Shown here piece by piece: positions 29,560-42,205 of a stretch of 64,000 nt of DNA. Position 1 is the first letter of the stretch. Every line of letters starts with the position of its first letter. The position numbers were made by a program, and so were the translations under genes. Origin of the DNA: Musa acuminata AAA Group (Eukaryota; Streptophyta; Magnoliopsida; Zingiberales; Musaceae); the NCBI RefSeq assembly GCF_036884655.1, contig NC_088344.1, positions 34,224,501-34,288,500 on the forward strand, read 5' to 3'. Under the pieces are notes generated by a model. That model was given only the letters and a program-made list of their open reading frames with translations, ran no database searches and was not told where the DNA came from.

Positions 29560-32155
29560 GCTCAGATGGGTAACGAAGATACGGGTAACGAAAAAATTAT
29601 TATTATTTTCCTCAGTCTCGCCGTGACTTCCTTCCCTGTTTGGTCCCCTCCGCCTCCATCGCCGGCGTCGATCACCGGGCAGGATAAAGCGCCGCTGCTC
29701 CCCGTCGGTGACGCCTTTTTACGTCTATCTTCCCCGTATCTCCGCCGGTTTCGTACCGCAAGATTCGTTTTCTTGGTGAAGAAACGCTTCTTTTCGACTT
29801 GGTTTTTGTTCGATTTGGTGGACTCTTCCACTGCTCGAACAATGGAGCGGTGAATGCGGAGGTGGGAAGCTTGAAATCGTAGCTTCTCCGAATCGTCCAG
29901 GAACACCAAGGGAGATCCACTTGGATCAGAGATCAAACAGGTACATCGCTGGTCTTCTCCAACTTTCTTCATTGCATTCACTAATTTCCGCACGTTTTGA
30001 TGAATCCCTTGTTAGGTTTCGTTTGATTGGTTGTTGGTCACTGCTTTGTGTATCTCAGATTGTAAGCTGAAAGAAGAGGAGTTATCAATGAATTGTCCTT
30101 TTATTGTTATGTCCAGTGAATAATGACGCCTGAAAACGAATCAAACGAAGATAATCAAGAAAATTAATAGTGATTTTATGTTGGATTGAAGTGCTTAAAC
30201 ATGTATTTGTTCTGCAAGTTGAACACCGCAAGATCTTGTTTTTATTTAAGTTAAGAATTCAGATGCTCATTCTGCTTCTAATCTTATGCCAAGCAATATT
30301 TCTTTCCTTGGTAATGTGATCAAAGGTTTTAATAGCATGTTGAATTAAGGATAACATGGATGAAGTCATTATGAGAAAGGATTTTGAGAATCAATTAGGA
30401 ATAATATTGTAGCCCATTAATAGAATGGTTGGTGATTAGGTTCATAAGAAAACCATTAATATAGTTGGTGTAAGAGTAAGACAATGATATTATGATTATG
30501 AATTCTCTCATGTGATTTCCATTGGAAAACATCTCCAGTGTGTACCCTCTTGATAGCATACAGTCTCTTCTTTTGATTGATACACGAGGATTTGTCCTTT
30601 ATCTTGGCACTTAATTGGGTCCATTGACTTGGTTCAGTGTTTGTCTTTGAAAAAAAATGACTTCTATTGCCATGAAGTATGAAGAAAGCTGTCTGAAAAT
30701 TTGATCATCTGTATCATCTGAAACATGAAAACCCAAAAAGGTTTGCGAAGTACTGCCTGCCACTTAGTTGAATTTTGTGCATTTATCAGAATTCAATGAT
30801 TACAAGAGGCTACCGAATTTAATGGTCCATATAAGTGATACTTTCTTTATCTTCCTTATCATTTTAGAGTGATAAAAACCTGATTTTTAATGCAACACGT
30901 AAAATGATGCAACATATACATCTGGCTTGATCTTATGTGCCTTTGTCATAGATTCTCTAAGAACTGTCATTCGAGTTTCTGAACTCCTGGGTGACTCTGT
31001 TAATAGAGGAGTTAAAGAATCATTTATAAATGAGAAGTAAATTGAACTTGTAATTCATATCATGGATTGTAGGAAGCAAACCGACCAGCGGCTTGCTACT
31101 TCTCATGCATTGAACACTGTTGCAATGGTTTGTTCCATTAGCAGTGCTCTGTAAAATAAGCTATTATGTTACAGTTTACATTGACAATGGTGGTTTTCTG
31201 AATCTTTATCTTTTCTGATCATTATTAAAACTATCTTTGACTAAGCCTATTCAGAAATGTCCTTTAAAGGTTTTCTATTTGGCGAATTCAGATAGTTAAG
31301 CATATCTGACATGATCTTATGTGTCTTTGTCATAGATAAATCGAAGAAGGATGCTCTAAGAACTGCCATTCTAGTTTCCGAACTCCTGGTTGACAGAGTT
31401 AAAGAGTCTATTATAAATGAGAAATAAATTGAACTTGTAATTCATGATTTAATTAGTTCTTTCGTGCATTATAAGAAGCTAACCGATCAGTGCCTCATTG
31501 CTTCCCATGCATCGAACACTGTTGCAACGGTTTGTTCCGTTAGCAGTGCTCTGCAAAATAAGCTATTATGTTACAATTTACATTGACAATGGTGGTTTCC
31601 GAAATCTTTATATCTTTTGTCGTCATTATTAGAGCTATCTTTGACTAAGCTTGTTCAGAGATATCCTTTAAAGGTTTTCTATTTAGTGAATTCAGATAAT
31701 TAAGTTTATCTGACTTGATCTTATGTGCCTTTGTCATAGATAAATTAAAGAAGGATGTTCTAAGAACTGTCATTCGGGTTTCTAAAGCTCACCATCTTGC
31801 TTTAATATTTAAGTTCAGATTTGTCTTTGTACTAGTAGGACATTAGAATTTTATTTGTCTTCCTGGAAAAAGAAAAAGCAAAATCTGTCTGTCCTTCTGA
31901 TTATATTCATTTGGACCTTTTTTTTAATATGTTTATGAATACATATAGCTGAAATAGCAAACTCTGTCACAGTACATTTCTTATGTGTGCACTTTTTTGT
32001 CACAGGAGATTGGTGACTTTGGGAGCGGGACGAAGATAATAGACTTCGACTGGAAAAGCATAAACTCTAATCTCACTCATAAGACCTACAGAGGCTACAA
32101 TCTGTGCCAAGCTGATGTTCCAGAGTTCCAATGGTGTGTATTCTGGTACGAATGA
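29560..32155 (+). ncRNA. Possible spliced transcript of unknown kind (exon-like blocks)
   Basis: A GC-rich, leader-like block at about 29610–29940 ends in AAACAG followed by GTACAT. Exon-like segments with acceptor and donor signals recur at about 31074–31127 and 31482–31544, and one at about 32006–32150 follows TTTTTTGTCACAG. I could not join them into an open reading frame or match a protein. Two of the segments can be read as short Cys-rich peptides ending CIEHCCNG, which may be chance. It could be a long non-coding RNA, a fast-evolving small gene or a decayed gene. Strand is judged from splice signals only. Confidence 0.25.
30915..31790. repeat. Tandem repeat with a unit of about 390–400 bp (two full copies plus part of a third)
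   Basis: The phrase TCTTATGTG(C/T)CTTTGTCATAG recurs at 30931, 31315 and 31719, spaced 384 and 404 bases. The copies share CTAAGAACTG(T/C)CATTC, AAATTGAACTTGTAATTCAT, AACACTGTTGCAA and ATTTACATTGACAATGGTGG in the same order. Divergence between copies is roughly 10 percent by eye. Confidence 0.85.
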
Positions 32156-32868
32156 TCTTGATGTTCTGTTTCTTTCTGTTCGACGAAATATTGATAGACA
32201 ACTAGTTTGTGACCTCACTTGTCGTTTCAAATGATAATTATAACGAGTGAAATTTGTTTGTAGAGAATACTTTGTTTTTCTTCTCGTTGTGTTTGTGCTT
32301 CATGACTTCATCTCTTGGATGCATCTTTGATTCCATTTTGGGGGAACATTCTATAACCCATGTTGCAATAATGCAATATTTCGTGTTACCTTCTGGTTTT
32401 TTTCATAATAGTTTGGCGGCTTTGACTTTGATGAACACAAATCAGAATCTCGTGTTGGATATGTTTTCTATTGCTGTTTTACTCCATGCTTATCTTATTT
32501 TCGATTCTTTTAGTCAATTGTCTTTTTGTGTTTTCCTGACAATACAAAGAATTAATATGTTCGTGTTTATCTGAGAGCAGAATTAATGCAGACTTGGACG
32601 CTGAGTATTTTATGACAGAAGTCAACGCAGCTTCAACCCTCCCGATTCATCCCGACCCATTTTGAATTAGATTCGGTTCAAAGAGTAACACATGACTCCT
32701 TTGACTGTTGATGAGATACGATGGCAAAGAGACAGAGAAAATTTACTTGGAGTTTCATCTAATATCATTTCGTAGGTTGAAGATATTTGTTTGTTGCATG
32801 GTTTTTGAGGACTAACATGAGACACAATAGAAGAACAATATTGACTTGTACGTGTTGTTGCAGCGTCC
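32156..32868. other. Intergenic region before peroxidase copy 2
   Basis: AT-rich sequence with one open frame of 106 codons at 32254–32574 that shows no recognisable motif. I treat it as chance. The right end is the 3' flank of peroxidase copy 2. Confidence 0.5.
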
Positions 32869-34146
<1,278 letters not shown>

Positions 34147-34210
34147 CGTTATGTATGGGGGAAGGAAGAGCTCAAACTTGGGAGTGTGGCAAGATGGTGC
34201 ACAAGCCTGG

Positions 34211-34219
34211 CTATTTATG
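34211..34219 (-). promoter_or_regulatory. TATA box of peroxidase copy 2
   Basis: On the minus strand CATAAATAG lies 65 bases before the ATG at 34146, giving a plausible leader of about 35 bases. Confidence 0.5.
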
Positions 34220-34599
34220 GGCGAATCGGAAGCAAGCAAACCTAAACCTTTGGATCTTCTTGCTCTCTTCAGGTCAACACCTCTTCAACTAACAGTCTGC
34301 TCCCTTCCTAAAATCTCAAACGCAAGCAATAAAGACCAATCAAGAGAAGAAGAAAAAAAAAGAAAACCTCGAGAATCATATGCAACAAGTTTTTCTTTTT
34401 ATTTTCTGAATTCACTACATACTTATCATGTGGCTTTTGCACACAGGGATTGTCGTGCTGCCATCATACACACGAGGGTTGAAAAATGATGTTTTGGACT
34501 GCATGCATGCACTTTGTAAATAGACCTAACCTTCCTAACCCGCTTACTCCGATGCTCCAAGGGTATTGTAGAACTCAGGATGTCTGCTTCCAATCAACC

Positions 34600-35960
34600 T
34601 GTTACAAAATATATATATATATATATATATATTAGACCATGTGATTTTAATCATTAAGTCCTTATGATTTATTCATGTCTAAAATAATCTTTAAATTTTT
34701 AAAAACGTAGTATATAAAATTAACAAACGTAACAATTCGTGAAATACTGACTCATAATAAATAATTAATAAAATAATATATATAATTTTAAATTTTAAAA
34801 ATAATTAAGATTCATTTTAACTCCTGTTGTTTTGGTAATGAACCACTTAAGCTCTTATGGTTCATCTTCCCAACCCGCATACTCCGATGCTCCAAAGGTA
34901 TTGTAGTACTCAGGATATCTAATTCCGATTTGAAAAAAAAAAAGTTTAAGATCTATTTTAGGTTATGTGGTTTTAATCATAGATCACTTAAGTCATTATG
35001 ATTCACTAGTGTCTAAAGTGATCTTTACGTTTTCAAAAATGTAACATATAAGTCCCTCATGTCAAGTTTGAATTATCAAGCATTAGAGTTTATTTATGTG
35101 ACATACAGACTCATAATAAATAATTAATATAATGACATATGTAATTTAAGTTTTAAAAAAAAGTTCAGATCTATTTTAATCATTCTAGTTTTGGTCATTA
35201 ATTACTTAATTCTTTATTGTTTATTCGTATCTAAAATAATCAATATATTTTAAAAATATAGCATATAAATCCTTCTCGTCCAATCTGCTTACGTGACATG
35301 TTAACTCATAATAAATCATTAATATAACTCATAATAAATAATTAATATAGTAACACATATAATTTAAGTTTGTAAGAAATACTAAGACTATCATCAATGG
35401 TGAGAGGAGGCATCAGCCTCTCTCGAGCTAACGACGAGCTCAGGAGTTTCTGATCCTGCCTTAGGTGGATGTACGTTAACTAATCCGACTTAAGCATGTA
35501 GTGGTTTCCTGATCCCTCTTTGTCTTCGTTTATCGCTACAGCCTTTGTCGCTTTCTTTTTCTCGAGGAGATGAACTTTTTAAACTTAAATTATACGTATA
35601 ATTATTTTTACTCTAACATCCGTTAACTCAAACTTTACAGAAAAGACTTATACAATATATTTTTAAAAATATATAAATTATTTTAAATATGAATAAATCA
35701 TAAATACTTAAGTGATCTATGATTAAAAATATACTGATTAAAATAATCTTTAATCTTTTTTTAATTTAAATTATATATATCATTATAGTAATTATTTATT
35801 GTGAGTCAACATGTTACGTAAATAAACTCTAACGTCTGTTAACTCAGATTTAACGATATAGACATATATGTTATATTTTTAAAAATATATAAATTATTTT
35901 AGATACAAGTAAATTATATCAAAATTATAAGAGCTAAAATATATCTTAATCTTAAAATAT
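34600..35960. repeat. AT-rich foldback array (direct and inverted copies of one motif)
   Basis: Three related blocks run forward near 34640–34830, 34960–35150 and 35170–35370. Each has a core like TCTAAAATAATCTTTAAA followed by an ACTCATAATAAATAATTAAT phrase. Reverse-complement copies run from about 35590 to 35780 and 35745 to 35960 (TTTAAAAATATATAAATTATTTTA, AATAAATCATAA). The centre, about 35390–35560, is a non-repeated, more GC-rich spacer. The whole could fold into a long imperfect hairpin, as expected for nested MITEs or a foldback element. No coding content is visible. Confidence 0.65.
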
Positions 35961-37085
35961 TATGTGTATATATGAATATTTTTTTTAAAGGATCAGCGAC
36001 GTGTACATATGAAAAATTATGTGTATACATGAAAAATTGTGTATATATATGAATAATCTTTTCCGATAAAACTAGCTGATACCCTCATGCCAGCAACACG
36101 TTTGGTCAACTAGATCAGGCGCTCCTTGCACCAACACATGGGTGTCCAAAGCTTGGAACCTTGTCAAGCTTGTCCCAGCCGCAGCTTTCAGTTCGGTATG
36201 CTGATAAATATGTAATAACTTGGAGGACAATCAATTGCATTAACTAAAAACAAACACAACCTGCAGTGGTCGCTGGAATGCTATTGGCATTTGCACGAGA
36301 AAATTCACAGCCGAAAGAACGCTCTCTGTCGGCACGTCGCCCAACTTTCGGCAGCTTTGACATGTGACGAGAGGCGAAACAACGCAGGAATTCGAGCGAA
36401 GTGGACTCTGAAAACTGCACAAGAACATGTCACAGCTCCAGTGACCAATACAGGCATCCGTGTATGCAAGTCAGGAGAACCACCCGATCTCATCTAATCG
36501 AAGTATATGAAAGTGAGAACTTGCGTACCAGCTTGCTTCGCCTTGATGAGTTCCGCCATCAACGCCGATTTCTTAGAAATGGTCTGAAGCACCTGCAAAT
36601 CATGTAAGCATTCCTTTCAGCAACGGAAAAAAAATCAACTCCATATACTTCCTGCGGTTTGACTTCGTATGGCAGCACCAACTCAGAGACCTGAGAATGG
36701 CATGACTCCCATATACTTCATTGCAGCAACGCAAAAGTACAAACTGCATGCATTGGATATCACATTCTTGCCAAATAATGGAATTTTCTTAGAAGCTGGA
36801 AATAATAACCAAAGCTGTAAAGACCTCTATCGAGTTGGTCGGTAGTTCTTTTGACAGAAGACTTAAGAATTTATTTCACACAGAGGTCACAACATATTGG
36901 TTAATCTATAAAACACAGTTTAGAATCTACAATCAGTTGTCCTCAACACAACCGAGGACACAACTGGTTTTGCCATCAAGAACCCTTGGTTACCTTTTAT
37001 ATACTGAATTAGCTGTACATCAATCACTGTACAGAAATGTCAAGGTTAATACTGGTATTCTACTGGAAATGGAATCTTCTTGCTC
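35961..37085. other. Downstream flank of the sororin-like gene
   Basis: No complete gene is supported. One exon-like segment on the minus strand at 36529–36592 is flanked by TTTGCAG and GTACGC and can be read as a peptide containing ALMAELIKAKQAG. A second open segment lies at about 36240–36410 after TTTTCAG. They may be exons of a small unrecognised gene or remnants. Confidence 0.35.
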
Positions 37086-40000
37086 CTACTCTAGCTCACT
37101 CTCTGAAACAGCCTCTTCAGGAAGATCAAAAGCATCAACCTCAGCAAAATAGGCCCGCTGTTTCTCTATGAAATCCTGAGGCAACAAGGATTTGTTGATA
37201 GCTTCAGGCACCACATATCGCTGCCTCTGTACATACCACAGCACCACATGGAGAAAATTAGCATGATAAAACGGTGCATTACTAGAAAAGATAACAGAAT
37301 GTCAAATCGTGGAAAGTGTGAGAAAATAATAATGTACAATGCAGGACAGAAGTAGAAGAAATGATGTACACTATAAGATGGAACAATAAAAGTATTAAAT
37401 CTCAGCTTTCCCAAAAATCTAGACATTATAGCCAAAGCTTGAACGTCAAACATCTGTTAATTGTGGCAAAGAACAATACACCTATTATTAATTGCGACAC
37501 TCCTTTGAGCCATATTCATGACACAAACGACTTTTGATCAATGTTTGTTTAACCACCCGAAATGGAATGATACGTAACGATCTAGCCGATACGTGGGCCA
37601 CCCTGTTTCGGATGATCCAATTAAATTAATTAAAAATTAAAGAAATGGTGGGTTCTGTCCAAATCAGTGTTAATAAAGAAAAAAAAAACAGATTAGAGCT
37701 CACAAACATGAGTACTCTTCTTGCCTAAGATGCCACCGCCTCACTATCGCCGCTTTGCCACTACTGCTTTGACGCTTCCTCATCGCTGTTGTTGCTGCTT
37801 CAATGATGCCATTGCCTCGCTGCTGCCACCAGTGCAGCCGCTGCCTCCCAAGTGTGCTGTCACTGCTCTTTTCCTGCTCTCCTTTCTTCTTCCTTATTCC
37901 TTCCTCCTTCCTCCTCTGTTCCTCTATCACCCCTTCCACTTCTCTCTCTTTTTCTTCCTCGCTAAACCACTGATACGCACTGGCATACCGTGTGTCGGTA
38001 CACCAGTACAAACCAGTCCGACAAATTGCCGAAACGGGTCCTATACCCAAAAAGGCAATCCCTGCTTATGATTGTCATATACTAGAAACAACAGACGAAA
38101 CTAATTTACACTGCATTACCATCAGTTTCCACTTGCATACCATTTAAACCATACTAGGAAACACAATATCTACGGATGAGATTTGCATGTTGAATGCCTA
38201 CCTAAAACAATGGATGAAATATAAATGCTGAGAGAAAATCTGAAAAATCACCAAGCCAAATCTATAGAAAGATCAAGAAGATGTGTCCAATCAACAAAAC
38301 TAGATTAAAAAAACTATAAAACATTATGTGCTATTGAAGACATACAGTTGTCCCCTCCAGAACAAGCAGAAAGACAAAAAAAAATGGTGCCCGAGTGCTG
38401 AAGAAGTCTCAGAAAAAGATGTAACAAAAAGATTCTTGTGAACAATGTATTCAACAACACTGCTCCAATAAAAGAAAATATAAATATTTTAAAGAAGGTT
38501 TCGCTTCTCATGCATAATGCATACACAATGAAGAATTTCAATATTTGCAAATGCACTCACTGTTCATGTTATTTTATGCTATCTATTTTATTTTGAAAGC
38601 AATTTATTATCTAATCGTTGCTTCTAACTTGCTTCAACCATTTTTAAAACTAACAAAAGAATTTTTTAAGTGAAACCAACCACTAACAGGCTCCATTTTT
38701 TTAAGAAAAAACAAAGCAAGAACAAACCTTTTTGCGTTTCTCAAATGGAACTGAAAATGCCTTTCGTCCACTGGCGATGGCATCACCCATCAGTTTTCCA
38801 CTGCTGAAAGATACGAACAACATTAGAATATAATATGACAATACAAAAGTACTGAGCATAACTGATACACCTGTTTCACAGCACTAGTTGCTTGCATTTA
38901 ACAACTGTCTTTTTCCATCCAATTACCCACTCAGACTAAGAACAGACGCCTTCTTCACAGCACAAATAGCTTGCATTTAACAACAGTTCTCCCATCCAAT
39001 TACCCACTCAGATTAAGACCATTTGTATGAGACATTATATCAAATGAACTCTATCTCTACTGAGGTGTCATCTTCATTTTGAACGTATAAATTTCTTCCA
39101 TACAAGCATAGCTCTCAACAAGAAGAACTTAAGAGGCTCAAGCAGAACAAGGAATGAACTAGCAACAAAAGGGCTGCAAACAATCTTTTAAGAGATAGAT
39201 ACTCCTTTGCAGAATAATCTTGACCATATCATAAAATTTTAACCACACCAACTCATTAGAAAATTTTCACATTAATACAATAAAATAAACTGACTGATGA
39301 TAGTATGATACTACAGAGAGCATGACTAACAAAATGCTGCAACACCCACGAAGTTAAATCAAGAAACAACAAAAGATCATTCATAAGCGAAAAGAATGTG
39401 ACTGCAAGGAAATCGTCATATTACTTGGTTGTAACTGTCCAAGTTTGTAGGAGGCAGTAGCAACCATTGCTACAGCTTTTCAATCATGGAATCGAAGGGA
39501 CTGAACAATGAATTGTCATCACTCTATGCCCCAAAACAAAGAATTAGAAATACACTTGCCTCGCCTGACTCCACATATCATCCAATATTCCAACTACCCC
39601 TGATAGGTGGTGGGAAGCTCAATAGGAAGAGGAAGATTCTGAAAGTCAATGTAGCAGAAGATGCAATGCAAATCTTTTAGCATATTAAAAGATTAGATTC
39701 TAGTTTAAAATGAACTTTTAGAATGGACTTAAATAGGCATTTATGCATGGCAACATTATATAGTTTTATGAGTTTAAGCAATACAAAATAAAAGTTAGCC
39801 ACAACGAAGAATGCAAAACAATATAAATGTAATGAGGTGATATTATAAATGCGCTACGCACTCGACAGTTCTAATCTTTTCAGCCGGGGGGCAACTGGAT
39901 GTCGTGCAGGGTTCTTTACCCTTAGACTTTGTACTCCTCAGAATACTCCGTGTATAAACTACAGAATGCACAGATTTGTCGCAAGTGACACCATCTCCAC

Positions 40001-41309
40001 CTGCAACACGTATAAGGAGTTTACACCACTAGTGAATTCCCTTTTGTTGAATAGAGATGCTAAAAAATGTCACCGAAAGTTGGTTCTTAGAATCATTAAA
40101 GATATTACCATAAACCACATAGCATAACCAAATACAACTTCCCTGATACTAATGAGACATATCAAGAGAAATTAAAGATAATATATACAGACAATCAACA
40201 TCTGCAGTTTATTTTCACAATTGAAATATCTGACTCATGTCTGCCATGACCACATCACCTTCAGAGAAGAAAGGTTTTGCAGATGGTGTTTCACTATATC
40301 CACAGGAACCCACTCTTTAGCTTCCATCAACTCAAAGCTTCAACCAATTAGAATCCTAGAGCCTCTTTATGCAAAACTAGTCCAGCATCCATGAATATCA
40401 GTGTTGAAGCGCCCAAAACGAGTTATAAGTTATTGTTTACAAAAACATAGGTAGCAATTATGCCATGGATGAAGTACTATAACATGGCTATGGCTGAGTT
40501 TCTATGAATTATAGAGGAGTGACAACCATTTAGCCACATCATTGCACCTTCAGTGTTACTGATTACCAAAAATTTACTACTCAAAGGGCAAACAACTGTC
40601 AGAACAACAATAAAAAAGAAAGAAATAAAACAAAGATTAGACTAACATGAAGATTACAAGTGCTCCAAGGAAAAACCAGAGCTAATGAGTTCGACAGACC
40701 TATGGAACTCCATTCATTCCTCGCATTAGCTAAGATCTTAACCCTAGAATACTCATTTAACCCCCGGTTAAGAACAGAACTACACTATGGCATTGTCGAA
40801 AGGGGTTCACTGTAATCTCAACAGATACAGACAGCACAAGAAGCCTAACTGGCATCGACTCCAGAACATTCATGGAAAAGACCAAAAGGGCATTTCGGCA
40901 GCGCAAAGCAGGGTACCTTGTATCCTCGAGATAATTTAGAGGGGAAAACAGAAGAAAGCTCACCGGGACCAAGGAACGACTCCTTGACTCCCTGAGGAGA
41001 CGTGGGGGCAACAGACGTGCCTCCATGCTCGCCTTCAGCGCCTCGGACGGAGGTGGCGGGGGGGATCGAAGGTGGAGGGAGAGCGGATTTGGGATCGGGC
41101 TCACGTTCCTCTAGGTGGAGCCGAGGGGAAGAGGAGGAGGTGGCGTTGGTGAGGTCAGCGAGCGGCGTCCTCTTCTTATCTTTCTGTTGCTGCCTCCTCG
41201 AGCTATACCGCTTAATTCTAACGACCGCCGGCTTCCCGTTGATTGGATTCGACGGGGTAGGAGTCGCCGAAGCCGAGGTCTCGTCAAGCTGTGCCGCGAG
41301 CTCGGACAT
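37086..41309 (-). CDS. Sororin-like cohesion protein with an RDM4-like N-terminus
   Basis: Four exons, 40964–41309, 39862–40000, 38728–38803 and 37086–37226, close in phase to 233 aa. Sororin protects cohesin from WAPL release in meiosis and mitosis. Evidence for sororin is an N-terminal PLADLTN motif after a basic stretch, a central VVYTRR motif, and a C-terminal domain with VPFEKRKK, LPQDFIEKQRAYFAEVDAF and an acidic SESELE end. I recall this C-terminal layout from plant proteins labelled sororin. The first 35 residues (MSELAAQLDE to VVRIKR) instead resemble the start of the neighbouring RDM4 gene. The initiator is the ATG at 41309. The exon 1 donor CCCG|GTGAGC and exon 2 donor TCGA|GTGCGT were chosen because only they keep phase; a longer exon 1 to 40920 breaks the frame. 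Confidence 0.65.
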
Positions 41310-42205
41310 GGGCAATCGGCGATAGAAATGTACGATTAGGGTTAAGAATTACAGAGCCTTGGGGTGGAGGAGGAAGAGAAGGAAAGGGGCGAGATTTGAG
41401 CGGCAAGGAACGAGAGCGAGAAAGGAATTTAAAGAGGGGAAACACAGGAGAACTGGAGTTCCAAGGGATGTTACAGCCGGATTCCTTTTTTCGGATTCTG
41501 ATACCGTCTCCACTTAAATCCGATCCGATTAAGAAAGGAATAATAACAAACCCGATTCGATTCAACTGAATCGCGCTGACGGCATGCGGATGTTATCGCC
41601 ATCACCAAAACGTAACTAACTCCTGCTGACGTCAAAACTAAAATAATCATTAAAATTGAATTAGGTAGCTAAAGTGGCAACATATTGAAATAAGGGATTA
41701 GTAATAGAAATTTCCTAAAATTTAAATTTGCCATGAAAACTAAATTAACAATGATTAGTAATTAGCAAATTCATTATAACTATCAATTAACTAGACAATA
41801 ATAATGAATTGGATAAATCAAGATCAATAACTTTAAATTATCATTAAATTATATCACTGTATATTTAAAATATAATTTTTATCTATTATTTATTAAATAT
41901 TTAAAATATTTCATACATTCACTTAAGTTTCTTTCTCCAACATATATTAAACTATAAATGTGTCCCCAATGGAACCTTTGTTGCTTGTCTTACTTGCCGC
42001 GAATATTTCTCCGCCTTCTCTTCCTCCACCCCAAATCTCTGGAACCTGAACCCTAACCCTGCACTTCTATCGCCGGTTCTGTACCATGTCCGACTTTGCG
42101 GCACTGTCTGACGAGCCGTCGACTTCGGCGACTCCTTCCGCGTCGAATCCGGTCAGCGGGAAGCCAGTGGTCGTTAGGGTTAAGCGGAAGTCCTTCCAGT
42201 CGAGA
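41190..42205. repeat. Inverted duplication of leader plus first codons (sororin-like and RDM4)
   Basis: The arm at about 41195–41375 (minus) and the arm at about 42010–42200 (plus) are homologous over leader and coding sequence. Shared coding words include ATGTCCGA, TCGGCGACTCCT, GTCGAATCC, GGGAAGCC and GTCGTTAG. Similarity fades after codon 35, where the two genes diverge. The spacer is about 640 bases. Confidence 0.85.
41310..42085. promoter_or_regulatory. Shared divergent promoter region with inverted 5' leaders
   Basis: The 776 bases between two opposite start codons hold both leaders. Each leader, read toward its gene, shows CTTCTCTTCCTCC(TCC)ACCCCAA, then AACCCTAA, then TTCTATCGCCG, then the ATG. 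The middle, 41620–41990, is AT-rich and unremarkable. The telobox-like AACCCTAA in both leaders is common in plant promoters of cell-cycle and translation genes. Confidence 0.6.

Noticed and set aside
32254..32574. 106-codon open frame between the repeat region and peroxidase copy 2
   Set aside because: AT-rich, hydrophobic by composition, with no promoter, splice context or motif.
37700..38071. 116-codon open frames on both strands inside intron 3 of the sororin-like gene
   Set aside because: A CT-rich, low-complexity patch that probably derives from a repeat. There is no domain and both strands are equally open.
40920..40963. Longer exon 1 of the sororin-like gene ending at the GTACCC donor
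   Set aside because: It ends in phase 0, while the next exon needs one carried base. The GTGAGC donor at 40963 keeps the frame.
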